55,342 bases of DNA, taken from an uncultured Bacilli bacterium. GTDB taxonomy: Bacteria > Bacillota_I > Bacilli_A > RF39 > UBA660. Both the position numbers and the translations under genes were made by a program. Location of the stretch: NCBI GenBank assembly GCA_947624085.1, contig CANQIK010000004.1, positions 1-55,342 of the forward strand, read 5' to 3'. This document shows, one piece after another, positions 49,941 to 55,342 of this stretch (the stretch's first letter is position 1; each line of letters starts with the position of its first letter). Below the pieces are notes generated by a model. That model did not search any database, was not told where the DNA came from, and worked only from the letters and a program-made list of their open reading frames with translations.

Positions 49941-50580
49941 CTATCCTATACCCCACGCCTTTAATTGTTATAATAATATCACTACCTAGCTTTTCTCTTA
50001 TCCTTTTTAAATAAACCGTTATAGTATGATCATCAACATCATTCCCAGTCCACTCCCAAATTTTATCTAAAATAGTTTCTCTTTTAACAACTTTATTAAC
50101 ATTCAAAAATAATAATTCTATAATTTGCCGTTCAATGCTTGATAAGTTTATTTCTTTATCTTTTTTATAAAGAGCCATTTTATCTAAATCAAAAGTTATA
50201 TCTTTAGCTTTTATAATTTTGGTCTTTCTTTTTCGCATAATAATATTATTTACTCTTGCTAATAATTCTTTAGAGGAAAAAGGTTTAGTTACATAGTCTT
50301 CAGCGCCAAGGCTTAAACCTTTAACAATATTTTCTTCATCATCTAAAGCGGTTAAAAATACAGCTGGAATTTTCAGATCTTTAATTTTATCTTCATATAA
50401 GGCAAAACCATTGCCATCAGGTAAAGAGACATCTAAAATAATAACATCATAATTATCATTTAATTTAGTTAAAGCTTTTTGATAAGTATCTACTATATCT
50501 ACTATAAAATTATTTTTATTAAAGAAATAACTTATACCCTCCGCTATTTGATCATTATCCTCTATTAATAATATTTTCAT
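49930..50580 (-). CDS. OmpR-family response regulator
   Basis: IEDNDQIAEGI; VIILDVSLPDGNGF; winged-helix C-terminus; overlaps HK start. Confidence 0.96.
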   Translation of the reverse strand: MKILLIEDNDQIAEGISYFFNKNNFIVDIVDTYQKALTKLNDNYDVIILDVSLPDGNGFALYEDKIKDLKIPAVFLTALDDEENIVKGLSLGAEDYVTKPFSSKELLARVNNIIMRKRKTKIIKAKDITFDLDKMALYKKDKEINLSSIERQIIELLFLNVNKVVKRETILDKIWEWTGNDVDDHTITVYLKRIREKLGSDIIITIKGVGYRIDEE

Positions 50581-50639
50581 ATTTACACCATGCCTTTTAT
50601 TATAACCTACATTTTAAAAAAAGGAAAATAAATCCCTTT

Positions 50640-53099
50640 TTAAACAGTTTCTTTTCTTATTGTTTCAATGGTATTTTGTTTATTTATTTTCTTAATAGAG
50701 TATTTCATAATAACATAAACAATTACAAAGACAAAGATAATAGATATTAAAATAGCTTTATAAGGTATGCTAAAAGTTATCTCCATATTTTTACTAAATG
50801 CTCTATATATAAAATAACTAGCAAGTAATCCAAGAACTGTGCCATAAATTAAAGATTTAGCGCAGTAAAAGATTGTTTCTAAAGTAATCATTCGATTAAA
50901 TTCCTTTTTCGTCATTCCTATACTTTTTAACATGGCAAATTCTCTTGATCTTAATTCCATATTCGAAGTTATTGTATTAAAGATATTAGTAACGCCTATT
51001 AAGGTTATAAGAGTTATAAAGCCATATAAGAAAATACTTATAACAATAATAAGATTTCTTTGCGTTCTAACACTTTCTTCATAATTATATAGTTCTATTT
51101 TTTTATCATATTTTTGGATATTTTCCACTGTTTTATCAGGATTACTTGAAACTACATAAACATCACTTAATAAAACTGTTGAGTCAAAATAATCTTTGTT
51201 AAAAATAACAGTTGGATTACTAATCGTTTCATAGCCATAAACTGGTTTAGTACATAAAGCGCCAATTACATATTCATGCGTTGTTTCTTTCATTTCATCA
51301 AAAAGCGGTATTTTATCATTTGCTTGATATTTAAATGTTCGGTTATCCTCGCTTTCGGCATAAGAATTCACATCATAAAGTAAAGCTTTATCTTTTACTT
51401 CATCATACTTTAAATTATTTTTTGAAACATAATCTTTAAAAGTTTCATCATTTAGTATTACGGTATTAAGATATATACTATACTCACAATCTTCTTCCTC
51501 TTCACCATCACATGAGTTTGAATAACTCGAAACATTTTTAAAATTGATATTATCTAAATCTTTACTTACAAAATATTCATCTTGAAGACTATATGTAACA
51601 TACATTTTCTCAACTTCTTTAAAGCCCTTTACAACTTTTAAAGTATCTTCAGTTATACTATGAATATTAGTATTATAAAGGATAATATCATACCCATAAT
51701 CGGTATACATATTATCGGTCATATTAAAGCCTTCCCCGACAAAATAAGAAAGAGCAATAAATACAAAGATACTAACAGTTAAAGATATAACCGTTGTTCG
51801 ATATTTCTTTTTACTTCGTTTGAGGTTTTTAACCGCTAAGACGCCTCCAGTTTTAAAAACTTTCTCAATTATTTTTGGTGTTTTTAATTTACTAGCTTTA
51901 ATTTTAATATCATTTGTAAGTTTTAAGTTTTCTATTGGGCTTACTTTACTAGCTTTTCTTGCCGATGATAAAGATGATAAAAAGATGGTTAAAAAAGCTA
52001 AAAGAGAGGCTATGATACAGGCTATTATCGAAGGAGTAAATATTATGTTCGTGCCCGCGGATGTAAAGACATCTTTTAATAAAAAGTTGACTACTTTAAA
52101 GAGAATAAAATCGCCCAAAAGGCCACTTATAACCCCAAGCGGAATTCCAATACTTCCTAAAACTAATCCCTCATAAATAACACTTTTTTTAATTTGTTTT
52201 TTGGTAGCGCCCACACTAGAAAGCATACCAAACATTTGCATTTTCTCGGTTGTTGATATAGCAAAAGAATTTCTTATACAGAAAATACTAGCAATCATGA
52301 TAATAACAATAATAATGCCTGCAATTGTCAAAAGCATATTAGTCGTTTCTGATGAAAAACTAAAAACCTCTAAATGAAGTAAATAAGTATTTAAATAACT
52401 TGTATATTTAGGTTCTTCCGCTCCATCGTAATAATTCTTCCAATTATCTATTTCTAAAAGCTGAGAAATACTCTTTTTATAAGTGCTTGGCTTAGCTAAA
52501 GTCATATAAACATCGATATCATTAGACTTTTCATCTGTAGTAAAACCATTAAAGTTATAAGTATCTAAAGAGCCAACAACTGTATAATTTTTCGTATTTT
52601 TATCGGTTATTTCCCAGTTATCATCATAGTTACCAATGTCAAAAGAAACTTTATCGCCTATTTTTAAATCATAATACTTCATAACGATTCGAGAAAGAAT
52701 TATTTCTTCATTATTATTAGGGTATCTTCCTTCATAGATATTATATTTTAAATCGATTAAATTTTGTTTGGAAGCCGAGTCTATTTCAATTAGCGAAGCA
52801 CTTTCATCATCCTCTTGTTTCAAATCAGCATACCCTAGTATATATATCGGTCTTATTTTACTAAAGTTTTTATTATCTTTAACATTTTGAAAATCATCTG
52901 CCGTTATATCTTGAAGTACTAAATGATAATACCCATCATTTTGAATAGTTGTAGTTATAAGGGTTTTGCGAAAACTTGTTACCATTGTCGCAACAGCACA
53001 TATCATCGCTGTAGATAAAATAATACCAATAATTGTACCAATCGTTCTTTTTTTATTAAGCTTTAAATTTTTATTAGTTAACTTTTTTAGGATATTCAT
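50640..53099 (-). CDS. FtsX-family ABC transporter permease
   Basis: FtsX-like TM bundles with KMQMFGMLSSVGATKKQI and EFAMLKSIGMTKKEF. Confidence 0.92.
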   Translation of the reverse strand: MNILKKLTNKNLKLNKKRTIGTIIGIILSTAMICAVATMVTSFRKTLITTTIQNDGYYHLVLQDITADDFQNVKDNKNFSKIRPIYILGYADLKQEDDESASLIEIDSASKQNLIDLKYNIYEGRYPNNNEEIILSRIVMKYYDLKIGDKVSFDIGNYDDNWEITDKNTKNYTVVGSLDTYNFNGFTTDEKSNDIDVYMTLAKPSTYKKSISQLLEIDNWKNYYDGAEEPKYTSYLNTYLLHLEVFSFSSETTNMLLTIAGIIIVIIMIASIFCIRNSFAISTTEKMQMFGMLSSVGATKKQIKKSVIYEGLVLGSIGIPLGVISGLLGDFILFKVVNFLLKDVFTSAGTNIIFTPSIIACIIASLLAFLTIFLSSLSSARKASKVSPIENLKLTNDIKIKASKLKTPKIIEKVFKTGGVLAVKNLKRSKKKYRTTVISLTVSIFVFIALSYFVGEGFNMTDNMYTDYGYDIILYNTNIHSITEDTLKVVKGFKEVEKMYVTYSLQDEYFVSKDLDNINFKNVSSYSNSCDGEEEEDCEYSIYLNTVILNDETFKDYVSKNNLKYDEVKDKALLYDVNSYAESEDNRTFKYQANDKIPLFDEMKETTHEYVIGALCTKPVYGYETISNPTVIFNKDYFDSTVLLSDVYVVSSNPDKTVENIQKYDKKIELYNYEESVRTQRNLIIVISIFLYGFITLITLIGVTNIFNTITSNMELRSREFAMLKSIGMTKKEFNRMITLETIFYCAKSLIYGTVLGLLASYFIYRAFSKNMEITFSIPYKAILISIIFVFVIVYVIMKYSIKKINKQNTIETIRKETV

Positions 53100-53100
53100 C

Positions 53101-53772
53101 TTAATCCTCGCTTACTATCTTGCCATCTTCAAGTTTAATAATCCGATCAGCGCATTTTGCTATTTCCATATTATGGGTAATCATAATAATAGTTTCTTTA
53201 TATTCTTTATTGGCTTTCTTTAATAAATCAACTATTTCATCACTGGCGTTACTATCAAGATTTCCCGTAGGTTCATCGGCAAGAATAATTGTAGGATTAG
53301 TAATAAGAGCTCTACCAATAGAAGTTCTTTGTTGTTGGCCACCAGAAAGTTCATTAGGAAGATGTTTTCTTCTGTTCTCAAGGCCTAACAATTTCAAAAG
53401 AGTTTCTAAATGCTCTGTATCAACCTTTCGATTATCAAGATTAAGAGGAAGAGTTATATTTTCTTCAACATTTAAAATAGGGATTAAATTATAAAATTGA
53501 TATATAAGCCCTACTTGTCTTCTTCTAAAAATAGCTAATTTATCATCATCAAAAGAATAGATATCTTTCCCATCAATATAAACTTTTCCTGATGTTGGTT
53601 TATCAACTCCTCCTATCAAATGAAGAAGTGTTGATTTACCTGAACCAGAAGCTCCTACTATGGCGACAAACTCGCCTTTTTCAATGCTAAATGATATATT
53701 ATCAAGAGCCACAACCTTAGTTGTTCCCTTACCATATACCTTAGTTAAATTTTCAACTTTTAAAATTTCCAT
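53101..53772 (-). CDS. ABC transporter ATP-binding protein (LolD/MacB-type)
   Basis: GASGSGKSTLLHLIGG; LSGGQQQRTSIGRAL; ILADEPTGNLD. Confidence 0.97.
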   Translation of the reverse strand: MEILKVENLTKVYGKGTTKVVALDNISFSIEKGEFVAIVGASGSGKSTLLHLIGGVDKPTSGKVYIDGKDIYSFDDDKLAIFRRRQVGLIYQFYNLIPILNVEENITLPLNLDNRKVDTEHLETLLKLLGLENRRKHLPNELSGGQQQRTSIGRALITNPTIILADEPTGNLDSNASDEIVDLLKKANKEYKETIIMITHNMEIAKCADRIIKLEDGKIVSED

Positions 53773-53827
53773 ATTTCGCTCCTTTTTATATACTAATTAT
53801 ATTACAGTAAAGTTACAAGCAAGTTAC

Positions 53828-53861
53828 AAAATAAAAACCTTAACATTTCATGTTAAGATTT
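53828..53861 (-). terminator. Rho-independent terminator after the 448-aa ORF
   Basis: CTTAACA-TGAAA-TGTTAAG followed by GTTTTTATTTT on minus. Confidence 0.75.
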
Positions 53862-53864
53862 TCG

Positions 53865-55199
53865 TTAAAGCTTTATAACATCACTTATGTTATCGACTAT
53901 TTTTTTGGCAGTGTCTTGAATCATTTCTTCTTCAAATAAACATTCATATTCGAGTTTGTATTTATCACTTTCTTCTTGATGACAGCCAAAGCGATTGCCA
54001 TTATCCATGAAAGATTCCCAGCTAGCAGGAACGCTAGTACCTAATCCGCGAAAGCTTAAACAATCAATACTTGTTTGGCGAGAATAAAACATATCAATTG
54101 CTCCTTGATAACCAGGAGAATCTATTCTTCCTTTATTTTTTAAATAAGGTTTACTGCCAGAGAAAACACTAAATTGAGATGGAGCCAAAAACTGCGTATA
54201 TAATCCTTCACCAAAGCTATTAACAAAAGCTACACTATGGTAACGATTATAGCCTACACTAGCAACTCTATAGCCTTCATCATAATAGTCACCACCTTCT
54301 GCAACTATCCCGGCACAAATATCATCTAATTGATCGTAAGTAAGATTATCACGAACCATAATTATCAGCATTTTTTCATAATAAGTTCTATCTTCATTTT
54401 CATAAAGATAATCTAGGGCTTCATCAGAACTTGAAAATTTAACTTCTGGAACTATTCCCTCACACATACTTACTAATAATTTATCAAGCATATCTTTAGT
54501 TAAATAATCTCTTTGTCTAACTGTTAAACATTTTTCTTCGTATGTTATATTCGGTTCTGTTTTTACTAACATAGTAGGATAAAAAGCTAGAAAATTTTTA
54601 AATGATTCACTGGAAACTGGAATATTCTTTATTATATTGTCATCCACAAGATTTTGATATAAACTTGAAAATTCTTCTTCAGACAATAATGACTCAAAAA
54701 TACAAGTATGTTCTGCTAAAGTAATTGGTTTTGAAGCTGTTTTGGTAATAGTAGCTCTTGTATCTTTTAAACTATTAGAATCAGTTAAAAGGCAAGCCAA
54801 AGAAACAGAGCCTAAAACTATAGCACCAGACAACATTAAAGCTAAAGATGAATTTTTCTTAAAAATATTGTCTCTTTTCTTTTTCTTAGTCGCATTTCTT
54901 TCTTCAGGAACTAATTTATCTTCAGGAATTTTAGTAATAATGCTCTTTTTTAAATTTCCTAATAACTTATTATTTATAATCATAGGAAACTTACGCAAAA
55001 TAAGAGTAACACCATTGCCAAACAAATATAAATTAGTTCCTTTTATAACCACGCCATAATCATCTTGAATAAATGAAGTTATAATATAATGGAACATTTT
55101 ATTATCATTAATAAAAGAGATTTTTCCTTCATTATCAATTTTTTCGCAAACTAAATTTGATGAAGTTTTACCTTCCATCGGATATAATATAAATTTCAT
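53865..55199 (-). CDS. Membrane-anchored protein with SleB/CwlJ-like (Hydrolase_2) C-terminal domain
   Basis: TM LALMLSGAIVLGSVSLACLL; DDICAGIVAEGGDYYDEGYRVASVGYNRYHSVAFVNS...YTQFLAPSQFSVFSG resembles the SleB/CwlJ catalytic fold; ATG 55199 after GGGGGA. Confidence 0.65.
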   Translation of the reverse strand: MKFILYPMEGKTSSNLVCEKIDNEGKISFINDNKMFHYIITSFIQDDYGVVIKGTNLYLFGNGVTLILRKFPMIINNKLLGNLKKSIITKIPEDKLVPEERNATKKKKRDNIFKKNSSLALMLSGAIVLGSVSLACLLTDSNSLKDTRATITKTASKPITLAEHTCIFESLLSEEEFSSLYQNLVDDNIIKNIPVSSESFKNFLAFYPTMLVKTEPNITYEEKCLTVRQRDYLTKDMLDKLLVSMCEGIVPEVKFSSSDEALDYLYENEDRTYYEKMLIIMVRDNLTYDQLDDICAGIVAEGGDYYDEGYRVASVGYNRYHSVAFVNSFGEGLYTQFLAPSQFSVFSGSKPYLKNKGRIDSPGYQGAIDMFYSRQTSIDCLSFRGLGTSVPASWESFMDNGNRFGCHQEESDKYKLEYECLFEEEMIQDTAKKIVDNISDVIKL

Positions 55200-55221
55200 A
55201 ATTTCCCCCATTGCTGGGGAT

Positions 55222-55250
55222 ATTTTAGCACAGAGTCTAATTCATGTCAA
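55222..55250 (-). promoter_or_regulatory. Vegetative-type promoter for the SleB/CwlJ-like gene
   Basis: TTGACA(55250-55245)-N17-TAAAAT(55227-55222). Confidence 0.7.
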
Positions 55251-55342
55251 GGGAAAGTAAACAGGTGTTATTTAAAATTGAAAGTGCCCATAAATACTTG
55301 TCATGGGAAACAAGTCATTAAATTATATGACTACAAATTTTT

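Noticed and set aside
51820-52176. 118-aa plus-strand ORF antisense to the FtsX permease
   Set aside because: No SD; the opposite frame has clear FtsX motifs.
53120-53494. 124-aa plus-strand ORF antisense to the ABC ATPase
   Set aside because: ATPase frame holds Walker A/B and signature motifs; the antisense ORF has none.
54742-55059. 105-aa plus-strand ORF antisense to the SleB/CwlJ-like gene
   Set aside because: Low-complexity translation, no SD, no family pattern.
55290-55319. Stem ACTTGTCATGGGAAACAAGT at the window end as a terminator
   Set aside because: Short imperfect stem with no T-run; upstream context is outside the window.

Overview
This is a low-GC Bacillota-type chromosomal window, probably from a small-genome gut Bacilli/Mollicutes-related lineage (taxonomy is inference). 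Most of it is housekeeping, in blocks that recall Bacillus subtilis gene order: ezrA-nifS-thiI; hrcA-grpE-dnaK-(pepF)-dnaJ; lexA / YneA-position micropeptide / tkt / sirA-like / yneF; fmt-...-rlmN-stp-prkC-rsgA-rpe. It also has five tRNAs, a two-component system with an FtsX-type ABC transporter, and several lineage-specific proteins. The main points of interest are: (1) a dispersed sporulation signature made of a sigK-like sigma factor, a CotE-like coat morphogen, two YjcZ-type micropeptides missing from the ORF track, a SirA-like protein and a SleB/CwlJ-like hydrolase; (2) a tandem array of three pentapeptide-repeat-like paralogs with duplicated promoters and a 72-bp identical block; (3) a packed four-gene cassette of glycosyltransferase, archaeal-type SAM synthetase, HPr-kinase-like ATPase and NUDIX protein; (4) a 53-aa single-TM protein divergent from lexA with a LexA-box-like site inside its promoter; (5) an XRE regulator facing a surface-type protein across three 15-bp operator-like repeats. 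All calls come from reading the sequence. No database search was run.
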